In this document: positions 55,377 to 64,000 of the stretch, piece after piece
How the letters are laid out: the number at the start of each line of letters is the position of its first letter
Numbering within the stretch: the stretch's first letter is position 1
Assembly: GCF_028372415.1 (NCBI RefSeq)
Contig: NC_092873.1
Coordinates: 348,897,390-348,961,389, forward strand
Reading direction: 5' to 3'
DNA from: Notamacropus eugenii
Taxonomy: Eukaryota > Chordata > Mammalia > Diprotodontia > Macropodidae
Length of the DNA stretch: 64,000 nucleotides
Program-made: the position numbers and the translations under genes
Notes under the pieces: generated by a model
The model's input: the letters and a program-made list of their open reading frames with translations, nothing else
Database searches by the model: none
Told to the model about the DNA's origin: nothing

Positions 55377-55675
55377 CTCTATATACATATTTGTATCTAA
55401 TGGTAACCTTCTCTAAGGAGGAGTGGGGAGGGAGGGGGAAAAAATGTAAGTGCACAGTAGAGAACAAAAGAAAACTTAGAAGGAAGCACCAAAAGGCAGG
55501 GTAGCTTTGAAAACCAAGTATTACATAGCTTTTCTAAAAAAGTATATGGTGTTAAGTGGAAGTTCATGGTTTTGCATTGAATGCTTCTTATGTTGTGTTG
55601 TACATATGGAAATGGTCTCTTTTTTATCTTTATGTATTTAAATTCAAAATTAATAATAATTATAAAATAAAAATA
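55377..55675 (+). mobile_element. 299-bp retroposon insertion in the RTE
   Basis: It is bounded by a perfect 10-bp duplication attctgcaag (55367-55376, 55676-55685) and ends in an A/T-rich tail (aataataattataaaataaa). The purine-rich start and '..gtgttgtacatatggaaatgg' interior resemble a LINE 3' UTR or a processed-transcript 3' UTR. I cannot name the family. The RTE sequence is continuous when it is left out. Confidence 0.75.
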
Positions 55676-57189
55676 TTCTGCAAGTTAGGCTTCAGCAATA
55701 TGTGAACCAAGAATTAACAAAAGACTAGGCTGGTTTTTGAAGAGGCAGAGGAAGTAAAGACCAAATTGCCAACATTTGATGGATTATGGCAAATGCAAGG
55801 GAGTTCCAGAAAAACATCTACTTTTGTTTCATTGACTACACTAAAGCCTTTGATCACAATAAAAAGTGGCCAGTCTTCAAGGGAATAGGAGAACTAAATC
55901 ATTTTATTTGTCTCCTTAGGAATCTGTATGTGGGTCAAGAAGCAACAGTTAGAACTGAACATGGAACAACCAATTGGTTTAAGATTGGGAAAGGCTGTAC
56001 ATTATCACCTTATTTATTTAACTTACATACAGAATACATCATGTGAAAGTACAGGCTGGACAAATCAAAAGATAGCATTAAGGTTGCCAGGAGAAATATC
56101 AACAATCTCAGATATGCAGAGGATACTACTTTGAAAAGTGAAGAAGAATTAAGAAACCTCTTAATGAGGGTGAAAGAGGAGAGTACAAAAGCTGGCTTGA
56201 AACTAAACATGAAAAAAACTTAAGATCTTGGCAACTAGTCCCATCACTTCTGGCGAATAGAAGGAGAAGAAATGGAAGCAGTGACAGATTTTATATTCGG
56301 GGCTCAAAGATCATTGCTGATGGTGACTGCAGCTATGAAATTAAAAGACCCTTGCTCCTTGGAAGGAAAGCTATGGTAAATCTGGATGACATACTAAAGA
56401 GGAGAGACATCACCTTTTAGACAAAGGTCTATACAATCAGTTTTTTCTAGTAGCAATATATGACTGAGAGTTGAGAATCAATGCTTTCAAAATGTGGTAC
56501 TGGAGAAGACTTTTGAGAATCCCTTGGATAGATTTTTCCAGTTCCGGAAGCCAAGATAGTAGAGTGATCAGGAATTGCTATCTTCCTCCCCTTGTTGACC
56601 TTGATGAGCCCAGAGAATATCTCTCCCGGAAAAACCCTGGAACAGGGAGAAGCAGAAGGGGTAAACAGTCTCTTAGCTCATGAAGCTAGGAAGATTGCTA
56701 AGGAGGGTTCTTCTTGCTGGGGTTGAAGGGGACCAGTGTAGGACCAGAGCTGTCCCAGACAGCCCCACCTCAGCAAACCAGGAGAAGATCCTGAGCCCCA
56801 GGGGTTGAAGCCAGCAACCACCAACACCAGGGCCCCAGGGATGCCTCAGCACCCCAGGGGAACTAAGACACTAGCACAGACGGGATCACCAACTACTGAG
56901 CTTGCCTATTCTCTAGCTCAGCAGAGGTGACCTCCTGTGGCCAGACCACCCCTCCCCCACACTTAATGAGCTAGCTCCAGGGTAACTTCAGGAAAACTCA
57001 AAAAGACTTCAGTTGGTCTCTGTTTTCCAACACCAGCCAGCTCAGCACCAGGTAAGCTGCAGCACTTTACCTTCTAGCTGAAAGAACCAGAGGCCACAAC
57101 ACACAAAGCTTCAAGTTTTAGGCACAAGAACTCTGGGACAGAGCCCCCTGTGCCCCAGACTCAGAGATCTACTTTAAAAGCCAGGAAAA

Positions 57190-58164
57190 GGGTGATTATC
57201 ATGAGTAAGAAGCAAAGCAGAATGGGGACAAGGACCAAAACACAAATACCAAAGAGGTCAGCATTGAGACTATATTTCCATATGAAACTTCAGAAGGAAA
57301 TATGAACTGGTTTGAAGCACAAAGAGCCTTCTTGGAAGAGCTCAGGAAGGATTTTAAAAGCCAAAATAGAAGAAAAACTGACCAATGACTTTAAAAATGT
57401 GAAAAAAGAAATCACAGAAGAATTTAAAAGGACAATTGGACAAATGGAAAAGGAAGTACAAAACCTAACTGGAGAAAACAGCTCCTTAAAAGGAACAATT
57501 GGACAGATGGAAAAGGAAATGCAAAAGTTAAATGAAGAAAACAATTTGATAAAAATTAGAATCAGGCAAGTAGAAGCTAATGAATCTATGAGACATCAAG
57601 AATCAGTCAAACAGAATCTAAAGAATGAAAAGATAAAAGAAAATGTAAAATATCTAATAGGAAAAACAACTGACCTGGAAAATAGATCCAGGAGAGAAAA
57701 ATCTAAGAATTATTGGTCTACCAGAAAGCCATGATGAAAAAAAGAGACTGGACAGTATCATCCAAGAAATCATCAAGGAAAATTGCCCAGAAGTCCTAGA
57801 TCCAGAGGGCAAAATAGTCACCAAAAGTTCACCTCCTGAAAGGGACCCCAAACTAAAAGCATCAAGAAATGTTGTTACCGAATTCCAGAACTATCAAGTG
57901 AAGGACAAAATACTGCAGGTAGCCAGAAAGAAACAATTAAAATATCTAGGAGCTATAGTCAGGATCACACAGGACCATGCAGCTTCTACATTAAAAGATC
58001 AAAGGAATTGGAATACAATATTCTGTAAGGCAAAGGATCTGGGACTACAACCAAGGATTAATTACCCAACAAAGTTGAGCATAATATTTCAGACAAGGAG
58101 ATGGACATTCAATAAAATAGTGGATTTCCAGACCTTCCTGATGAAAAGGCTAGAAATAGAATAA
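57190..58164 (+). pseudogene. L1 ORF1 of copy E, frameshifted
   Basis: The coiled coil is in one frame at 57312-57734 (IGQMEKEVQNLTGENSSLKG, repeated as IGQMEKEMQKLNEENN, then LENRSRR). The RRM-like core is broken by a frameshift near 57700. The C-terminal domain is in another frame at 57898-58164 (KDKILQVARKKQLKY, TQDHAASTLKDQRNW, NYPTKLSIIF). The usual MPRK-type start is lost. It is much more diverged from HAL1 ORF1 than the HAL1 copies are from each other. Confidence 0.88.
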
Positions 58165-58819
58165 TTTCATAGAAAATTCCATCTTCAAACACAGGTCTCA
58201 AGAGAGGCATAAAAAGGTAAACAGGGGGAAAAAAACTTGTTACTCAATATGGGCAAACTGTTTACATCCCTATAAGGGAAGATGATACTTGTTAATCCTG
58301 AGACTTGTATATTTATTATGAAATATAAAAGGGATATACATAGAGGGAGTAGGTATAAATTAAATGATGTGATGATAACAAATGCGATTTAAGGGTGCGA
58401 AGGGATTGTAATGGGAGACGTGAAAAGGAGGAGGCAGAAAAAAACAAATTACATCACAGGAAGAGGCACAAAAATATATTACAATAGAGGGAAAGAAGGG
58501 AGAGAGATGAGCACTGTTTGAGAGGTACTCTCATCTGATTGGATCCAAGGAGGGTACAACAAATTCAGTTAAATACAGAAATACAACTAGCTCTATAGGC
58601 AGTAGGAGGGGAAAGGGGAAAGAAAAGGGAGGGGAAGCTAAAAGGGAGGGAAGAAGTAGTAATGGAAAAGGGGATTAAAAGGGAGTGGGGCTGAAAGAAG
58701 GGAGGGAAGACTGAGGGAGGTGGTGGTCAAAAATTAAAACTTAATTGTGGAGGGGAAAGGAGAAGGAGAACTAAAAGCATAAACAAGGGGAAAGGAGATG
58801 GAGGGAAAGACACAGACAG

Positions 58820-59594
58820 TAATCATAACTGTGAATGTGAATGGGATGAACTCTCCATAAAATGGAGATGGATGGCAGAATGGATTAAAAACCATAATCC
58901 AACCATATGTTGTTTACAAGAAGTATATTTGAAATGGGGGCATACACACAGTGTAAAGATAAAAGGTTGGAGCAGAATATTTTATGCTTCAGCTGATGTA
59001 AAAAAAGCAGGGGTAGCAATCCTAATTTCAGACAAAGCAAAAGCAGAACTAGATCTAATCAAAAGAGAAAAGGAAGGAAACTATATCCTGCTAAAAGGCA
59101 CCATAGACAACGAAGCAATTTCATTACTAAACATATATGCTCCAAGTGGTATAGCATCCAGATTCTTAGAGGAGAAGTTAAGGGAGTTACAAGAAGAAAT
59201 AGACAGCAAAATTATAGTCATGGGGGACCTCAACCTCCCCTTCTCCAAACTTGATAAATCTAACCTCAAAATAAACAAGAAAGGAGTTAAGGAGGTGAAT
59301 AAAACTCTGGATAAGATAGATATGATAGATCTCTAGAGAAAACTGAATGGGGATAGAAAGGAGTATACCTTTTTCTCAGTGGTACATGGCACATATACAA
59401 AAATTGACCATGTACTAGGCCATAAAAACCTCACAATACAGTGCAGAAAGGCAGAGATAGTCAATGCATCCTTCTCAGATCATAATGCAATAATAATTAT
59501 ATGTATTCAAAGGCCATGGACATATAAACCAAAAACTAATTGGAAACTACACAGCCTAATTCTAAAGAATGAGTGGGTTAAACAACAAATTATA
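58820..59594 (+). pseudogene. L1 ORF2 endonuclease domain of copy E, truncated
   Basis: An APE-type endonuclease relic: TVNVNGMNS near 58830 (N of the active site), a stop and shift, then 58872-59333 in one frame with PTICCLQEV (catalytic E), NIYAPSG and VMGDLNLP (GDxN). After a TAG near 59334-59336 come HGTYTKIDHVLGHK and VNASFSDHNAI (SDH), followed by WKLHSLILKNEWVKQQI, where the element ends. No reverse-transcriptase domain is present. Confidence 0.9.
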
Positions 59595-59992
59595 GAGAAT
59601 CCCTTGGATAGCAAGGAAGTCAAATCAATCAATACTTAGAGAAATTGATTTAGACTATTCATTGGAAGGTCAAATACTGAAGCTTAAGTATTTTGACCAC
59701 ATAATGAGAAGACAGGACTCACTGCAAAAGACCCTGATGTTGGGAAAGATTGAAGGCAAAAGGAAAAGAGGAGGGCAGAGGATGAGATGGGTAGCATGTC
59801 ATGGAAGCAACAAACATGAACTTGGTCAGACGTTGAGAGACAGTGGAGGATAGAAGGGTTGGTGTCGGGTCAGGAGGAGTCAGACACAATTGAACAATAG
59901 CTTTGGCTACATATCTGTCTTCCAAGGAGTCTTTCTTCCTCTCCTTCTCCTTCTTTGAGTTGCTCCTGAAGAAAATGTGTGTGTTTGTGTAC

Positions 59993-60295
59993 GTGTGTTC
60001 ATCCTTCATTGCCAAAGAAGACCATGCCATCAGAGAAATCAGAGAAATAATGACATGACTTGCACTTCACTTTGTCTTGAGTGAGGGAGGGCTGTGCAGG
60101 TCACCAGCCTCACTTCTCCTCCAGAGCCATCTGAATCCAGTGACCAGAGATATTCGTCAGGATGACTGGAGATGACCCAGGATAAGGCAATTAGGGTTAA
60201 GTGACTTGCCCAAGGTCACACAGCTAGTGAGTGTCAAGTGTCCGAGGACTCCAGCATTGGTGCTCTATCCACTGCACCACCTAGCTGCTGCCCTT
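59993..60295 (-). repeat. Composite SINE, full length
   Basis: The tail 'tcatccttcattgccaaaga', 'aataatgacatgacttgcac', 'gccatctgaatccagtgacc', 'ggatgactggagatgaccca' is followed by the head 'aggcaattagggttaagtga', 'tatccactgcaccacctagc'. Best copy of the family at 17728. Confidence 0.85.
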
Positions 60296-60879
60296 CCTGA
60301 GGAAAGTGTGGAACCACAAATGCCCATGCTGGAAACAGGACTGAATGTCTCTCCTCTTCAATCCCTCTCCTCACCCAGGCACACAGCATCAAGTCATTAT
60401 CATTTCCTTCATCAATTAGAAGAGTCTTATGCAACATACTACAAGGCTTTCAAAATTAATGTCATTGAGAAATCCAACGGATATTATGGCATTTTTAACC
60501 TTCCACACAAAGGTCCAACTTCGAGTTTACACACTCCGTGTTCCAATGCAGCAAGCATCATCATCCCTGTGTCCTGAGCCTATCTGAAATGCCAGAGACA
60601 GTGGCCCATCTCCCCTGCATCGCGATGGGCGCTGAGAGTCTACGCAGGCTCCAGTCTGAACTCAGCTGACCTTGTTTGTGCAAGCCGCATTAAATAGTTG
60701 GTACGTGTCATTCACTGTCACTTGAGGCCAATCTACCCTCTAAGTCTTGCTTTTGTCTACTTAGGTTTGAATTTTGTTTTCGTTTTATTTTAAATGGCTG
60801 TATTTATGCAGGAGCTGCGCTGGAGAACTTCCAACATTTCTGGCCATTGCTCTGCGCCCCAAAGGAACTTCCTTCTCTG
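60296..60879. other. Unique sequence upstream of the promoter
   Basis: No repeat is recognised. The 123-aa plus frame at 60206-60577 starts inside the SINE and has no known motif. Confidence 0.4.
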
Positions 60880-61150
60880 TTCGGAAAATTTGCATCATTC
60901 TCCTTTGAGTTCTACATTTAGCTTGGTCATCTTTCAGAGACTACAACTCCCAGCAAGCCGAAAAGAAAAAAAAAAAAGTTTTGCGCATGTGCAGAGGAAG
61001 ACAGGGACTTAGGGAAGGGGGAAAAAAAGCTGCTGTGCCTTTAAGGACTCTTTTCCTATTGGTCCGAAGGGATCCAATGAGAGTCCTGAGAAGTAACCAA
61101 TGAAAAGAACGAAAGCACCGGGCCGGGCTAATTTGAAAGGGCTGGCCGAG
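60880..61150 (+). promoter_or_regulatory. TATA-less CpG-island core promoter
   Basis: Motifs in order: an octamer-like ATTTGCAT near 60888; ZNF143/Staf consensus ACTACAACTCCCAGCAAGCC at 60940-60959; NRF1-like TGCGCATGTGCAG near 60982-60994; inverted CCAAT (ATTGG) at 61058-61062; CCAAT at 61074-61078 and 61097-61101; and a CDE-like GCCGGG (61122-61127), four bases, then CHR-type TTTGAA (61132-61137). The last CCAAT starts 35 bp before the CHR, close to the spacing reported for late cell-cycle promoters. Just downstream come ETS AGCGGAAGTG (61151-61160) and E2F-like TTGGCGCC (61165-61172). The combination points to a broadly expressed, possibly G2/M-regulated gene to the right. Confidence 0.75.
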
Positions 61151-61323
61151 AGCGGAAGTGGCGGTTGGCGCCCGTGGCCGGGTGGAGTAGAGGGAGGAAG
61201 TTAGACCTTGCGCCCGAGCCGTAGGGGTGGTGGGGGGCGGGGAAGGGAAGCGGGAGAGGCGTCTGTCCGAGTCTGAGAGGGACCGGGGCAGCGGCGGCCA
61301 CCACGGCGTGGGACAGACCAAGG
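61145..61323 (+). other. Predicted non-coding first exon of an unidentified gene
   Basis: GC- and CpG-rich sequence ends at a strong splice donor, AAGG|GTAAGA (GT at 61324-61325). I see no ATG between about 61145 and 61323, so translation would start in a later exon outside the window or unrecognised. The transcription start is not determinable by eye, and the left boundary is the region just after the CHR. A minus-strand 220-aa frame covering the island (60941-61603) is GC-driven Pro/Arg/Ser-rich and includes MIR3 sequence, so I do not accept it as a gene. The gene's identity is unknown. Confidence 0.6.
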
Positions 61324-61514
61324 GTAAGAAGCCTCTGACCTGCCTTGCGGGCCCCAGACCCGCTCCCGAGTCTCTGAGGCTCCGGCTGTATCTAGCCTGG
61401 GGAGCTGACAGCTCCGGCCGTTCCCCTCCCCCACCCTGACACCTGGGGGGAGGGGGGAGGGAGGGGTGGAGGAGCACTTCCGGATGACGGAGCATCTCCC
61501 TCTCCCTCCATGGT
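61324..61514. promoter_or_regulatory. 3' part of the CpG island, presumed start of intron 1
   Basis: Still CpG-rich. It has a G-rich tract (61446-61466) and an ETS-type CACTTCCGGATGACGG at 61475-61490, as often seen just downstream of such promoters. Confidence 0.5.
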
Positions 61515-61640
61515 CCCGGAATCAGAACATCTGGGCTCAAGCCTTGCTGTATGAATGTCCTTGGAGAAGTCACTGTATCCGCCCTGGGCCTCAGTTTCTT
61601 CATCTGTCAAATGATGACTGAGGACAGTCCAAGCCCTCAG
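61515..61640 (+). repeat. MIR3 SINE, sense
   Basis: 'tctgggctcaagccttgctg', 'ccttggagaagtcactgtat', 'gggcctcagtttcttcatct', 'gtcaaatgatgactga'. Confidence 0.75.
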
Positions 61641-61789
61641 GCCAAGGGTCAACCATGATCTGCATCAGAGTGGTTGAAACTCCCATCTTCCTACTGGAAT
61701 CTATAAGATGGGAGTGAAACTGATGCTGCCAAAAAGAAACATTTGAATAAGGTCCCCTCTGGATGGGGAGGGATGTCATTCCCAAATCA

Positions 61790-62965
61790 CCTAGCACTGA
61801 TTAAACACCTAATGTGTACCAGGCTTTGGGGGGCGCAGAGACAACAATGAAACAACCCCTGCCTACAGGGAGCTTTCATTCTGTTGGGAGAGAGAACAGG
61901 AACTTAATAAAAGTATAAACAAAATAAAATCCCGCTTTCTACGGAAAGCCTTTCTTGATCCCCCTTAATGCTGCTGCCTTCGCTGTGTTGATTATTTCCA
62001 ATTTATGGTATTTATAAATATGTTTCTATCTAGTTTGCTTGTTGTCTCCTCCATTAGACTGTGAACTGCTTCAGGGTCTGGGACTATCTTTTGCCTTTCT
62101 TTGTATCCACAGCTCTTAACACAGTGCCTGACATATAGTTGGCTCTTAGTATGTTTTTATTGATTTATTAATGGGGTGGAGAGCCCTATATTGGGGGAGG
62201 GGGAATCAGTCAACAAGCATTTATTAAGCACCCACTCACTATATGCTACCCCCACAGATGTTGGGGATACAAATTCAAAAAATGAAACTACTCTTAAGGA
62301 GCTTACATCCTAACAGAGGAGACAGTATGTATGGACATAAATATATAATAGATAAATATAAATAAATAGGAAGTAATTAGAGAAAAGGTAGGAGGGAGAG
62401 TATTAGCAATAACAAGGTGGGGCTTAAGCTGAACTTTGAAGGAATTATAAGAGGAGGTGGGGAGCAGCCAGTACAAAGACATAGAGAAGGGAGACAATGT
62501 AACACATGAAAGACTGTAACAAGGACATTGGCTGGTCTGTCAGGGGCCATGAGGTGGAGTAACATTTAATGAAGTTTTGACAGTAGGTTGGAACTATGTT
62601 GTAAAGGACATTAAATGCCAAAGGAGTTTGTACTTGATCCTAAAAGCAATTGGGAGCCACTGGAGTTTATTGAATAGGGGAGTGACATAGACTTGTGCTC
62701 CGTTCGGAATATTACTTTGGCCTCTGTATAGAGGATGGATTAGGAAGCGGAGGGATTGTAAAGATGGGAGGAGGGGGACAGAAAAACAACAATTTGGAGG
62801 CTATTGCAGTAGCCAGGTAAAAGATAATGAGGGCAGTTGGGGATGATTACAGGAGATGAAGTGGAGGTAGATTCTACAAGACATGGCAATTCATTGGATA
62901 TTTGGAGTGAAGAGTTAAGGACAACTTTGAGGACTCCTGCCTGGATGACTAGAAGTTTGACTAGA
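61790..62965. repeat. Three LINE-2 pieces
   Basis: 61790-61930 is an antisense L2 tail. 61935-62175 is a sense L2 3' end ('aagcctttcttgatccccct', 'gactgtgaactgcttcaggg', 'cttaacacagtgcctgacat'). 62205-62965 is an antisense L2 tail plus ORF2 ('catttattaagcacccactc', 'gggagccactggagtttatt', 'aggctattgcagtagccagg'). Confidence 0.8.
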
Positions 62966-63234
62966 CTGGATGAGAAAAGAGAGCAATGAGATAATGTACA
63001 TAAAGCAAACTTTTAAAGGGCTCTTATAAAGTAGGTCCTGGGGGAAGTCTGTACATTTTTTTCCCCTTAACTTTAAAGGTGCTGGGGGCAAAGTACTTCA
63101 TCCTTCTTTGTAATTGAGCTCCCTTTCCTTTCATAGTATCTCTATAAACAGGAAAAGTGTGCTTTCACAACCCCAAGTTGAGCAGGAATGGTTGTCAGTT
63201 TCCTTTACAACAGCATGGAGTCCTAGGATTTGTG
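62966..63234. other. No recognised feature
   Basis: Intronic by inference. No repeat or exon is evident. Confidence 0.4.
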
Positions 63235-63382
63235 ACGGGGTGGCACCTCAGAGTCCAAACCCCTCATTTTTCAGAAGAGGGGAGGTGATTTGTCCAAGGT
63301 CACACAGGTAATAAGTGGCAGTGGCAGCATTCAAATCTAGGTTGTCTGACTCCAAGTCTCGTGCTTTTCCCACTGCCAAGCT
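63235..63382 (-). repeat. MIR3 SINE, antisense
   Basis: 'cagagtccaaacccctcatt', 'gaggtgatttgtccaaggtc', 'acacaggtaataagtggcag', 'tgcttttcccactgcc'. Confidence 0.8.
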
Positions 63383-64000
63383 TGTCAAAAAAAGGAATAA
63401 ACTTTTGTACTAATTGGAGGCTTGGAAGAGATCATGATCCTGAAAATGACCTGTATCTCTGGCTTCCCTTCCCTGTCTCTGCAGCTTACTGGCCTCCAGG
63501 TTTTAATGAGCTGCTCCGGGTTAGAAATGAGTAGCATCTTACTAGTGCTTTGGGCTCAGATATTCTTTCCAGTTTCAGATGAAAACAGTCTTAGCAAATA
63601 TGCTCTCATTAATCTGTACAGTCCCCCTGGGGAAAGAGGGAACAGTAGTTGTTCTCCCTGACTCCGGGAGAAGAAAACTGATGTCCCTGAGTGAAGTGAC
63701 TTGTCAGGACACCCCCACACCCCCATTTAGATATGGATTAGGGATGAAGACCTGGGCTTCTTGGCTACAGCAGCACAAATTGTCATACGCAGGGAGAGGA
63801 AAAATATCTTGTCAGGCAAACAGACTATTTCCTAGCCCCTGGGGAGACAGTAAGAGATGGACAGGGATTATGAAGGTTACCAACACTCAGTCACTACGTC
63901 CATTTTAATTCCTTGAGTAGGTAATTTGGTAGCAGTGTGGCACTTTTTTAGTTGGTGGCATGTGGGTATCTGAAATAGGCATAGCCCATTCCAAGTGGAC
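63383..64000. other. Unassigned; possible MIR scrap
   Basis: 63590-63710 has a weak antisense MIR feel. A polypyrimidine-AG (cttccctgtctctgcag, ending at 63484) looks like a splice acceptor, but the following sequence lacks a convincing exon. I do not call one. Confidence 0.35.

Larger units (their letters stand above)
56532..59594 (+). mobile_element. L1 copy E: 5' UTR, ORF1, partial ORF2, 3'-truncated
   Basis: It begins at 'ccggaagccaagatagtaga' (the decayed '..GGAGCCAAGATGGCGGAG' L1 start). It has a 5' UTR of about 0.7 kb, an ORF1 relic (57190-58164), a 0.65-kb inter-ORF spacer and an ORF2 endonuclease region (about 58820-59594). It then stops in mid-ORF2 without a poly(A). A perfect 17-bp duplication gagaatcccttggatag flanks it (56515-56531, 59595-59611). 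Removing the insert rejoins the RTE frame across the site. Confidence 0.9.
54230..59906 (+). mobile_element. RTE (BovB-type) LINE, 5'-truncated, dead, with two inserts
   Basis: Readable blocks in order are: the endonuclease C-terminus at about 54250-54400 (SPDGQYRNQIDYILC, then CSDHEFAKF in a shifted frame); palm/finger blocks at 55110-55376 (LGSIANNKASRSDEI..AELF.ILKDDAVKVL); 55676-56130 (AREFQKNIYFCFIDYTKAFD, LLRNLYVGQEATVRTEHGT); a mutated active site reading YAEDT near 56110; 56225-56531; and, beyond an L1 insertion, the C-terminus at 59612-59860 (HIMRRQDSL.KTLMLGKIEG.R). The 3' end 'gagtcagacacaattgaaca' is shared with Mar1 SINEs. It contains inserts at 55377-55675 and 56532-59594 and a doubtful AT-rich patch at 54911-55095. 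Confidence 0.88.

Noticed and set aside
60941..61603. 220-aa minus-strand frame over the CpG island
   Set aside because: It starts in MIR3 sequence and crosses the promoter and splice donor. It is Pro/Arg/Ser-rich as expected from a CpG island, with no family motif.
63467..63520. Splice-acceptor-like cttccctgtctctgcag as exon 2 of the gene at 61 kb
   Set aside because: The following sequence has no ATG-led frame or good donor in a plausible exon, and polypyrimidine-AG words are common.
1..64000. CRISPR arrays, operons, bacterial promoters or terminators
   Set aside because: Not applicable. All repeat structure is of mammalian transposon or microsatellite type, and spacing between direct repeats is irregular.

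Overview
This is mammalian nuclear DNA, almost certainly from a marsupial. It has no operons, ribosome binding sites or dense coding. Instead it is packed with retroposons typical of marsupial genomes: tRNA-headed SINEs with an RTE-type tail (Mar1-like), many MIR/MIR3 and L2 copies, a marsupial-type L1, a BovB/RTE-type LINE, and 'half-L1' (HAL1-type) elements that carry ORF1 but no ORF2. Names are assigned by pattern recognition, not by a database search. I see no convincing host protein-coding exon. Apart from one retrotransposon ORF1, the open frames appear to be accidental or relics of transposons.

Layout. 1-14.4 kb: single-copy DNA peppered with MIR, MIR3, L2, foldback hAT-like elements and microsatellites. 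14.46-17.2 kb: HAL1 copy A (+), with two nonsense codons in ORF1. 17.2-19.4 kb: SINE, L1 tail and LTR-like debris. 19.39-22.35 kb: HAL1 copy B (-) with an uninterrupted 362-aa ORF1. 22.4-36 kb: LINE-2 tails and reverse-transcriptase fossils (mostly minus), Mar1 SINEs, composite SINEs and a mariner-like MITE. 36-42 kb: three L1 3' ends, one split by a hAT-like MITE and one by a SINE. 42-48 kb: an old HAL1 (copy D, -) split by a younger HAL1 (copy C, -) with a 14-bp target-site duplication. 48-52 kb: SINE nests. 52-54 kb: AT-rich, probable antisense fossil of a hAT transposase. 54.2-59.9 kb: a dead RTE LINE (+) interrupted by a 299-bp retroposon and by a 3-kb L1 (copy E) that ends abruptly inside ORF2, yet has a perfect 17-bp target-site duplication. 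60.9-61.5 kb: a CpG-rich, TATA-less promoter with ZNF143, NRF1, CCAAT, CDE/CHR-like, ETS and E2F-like motifs, followed by a non-coding first exon and a good splice donor. A host gene therefore probably starts here and runs to the right, out of the window. 61.5-64 kb would be its first intron, containing L2 and MIR3.

How the parts fit together. The window records who mobilised whom. The HAL1 copies have L1-type hallmarks (A-rich tails, 12-15-bp duplications) but no enzyme, so they depended on an L1 machinery in trans. Mar1 SINEs carry the same 3' end as the RTE LINE present here. MIR and L2 share their tails. Nested insertions give relative ages: MIR, MIR3 and L2 are oldest, then Mar1 and the composite SINEs, with HAL1-A, -B and -C youngest.
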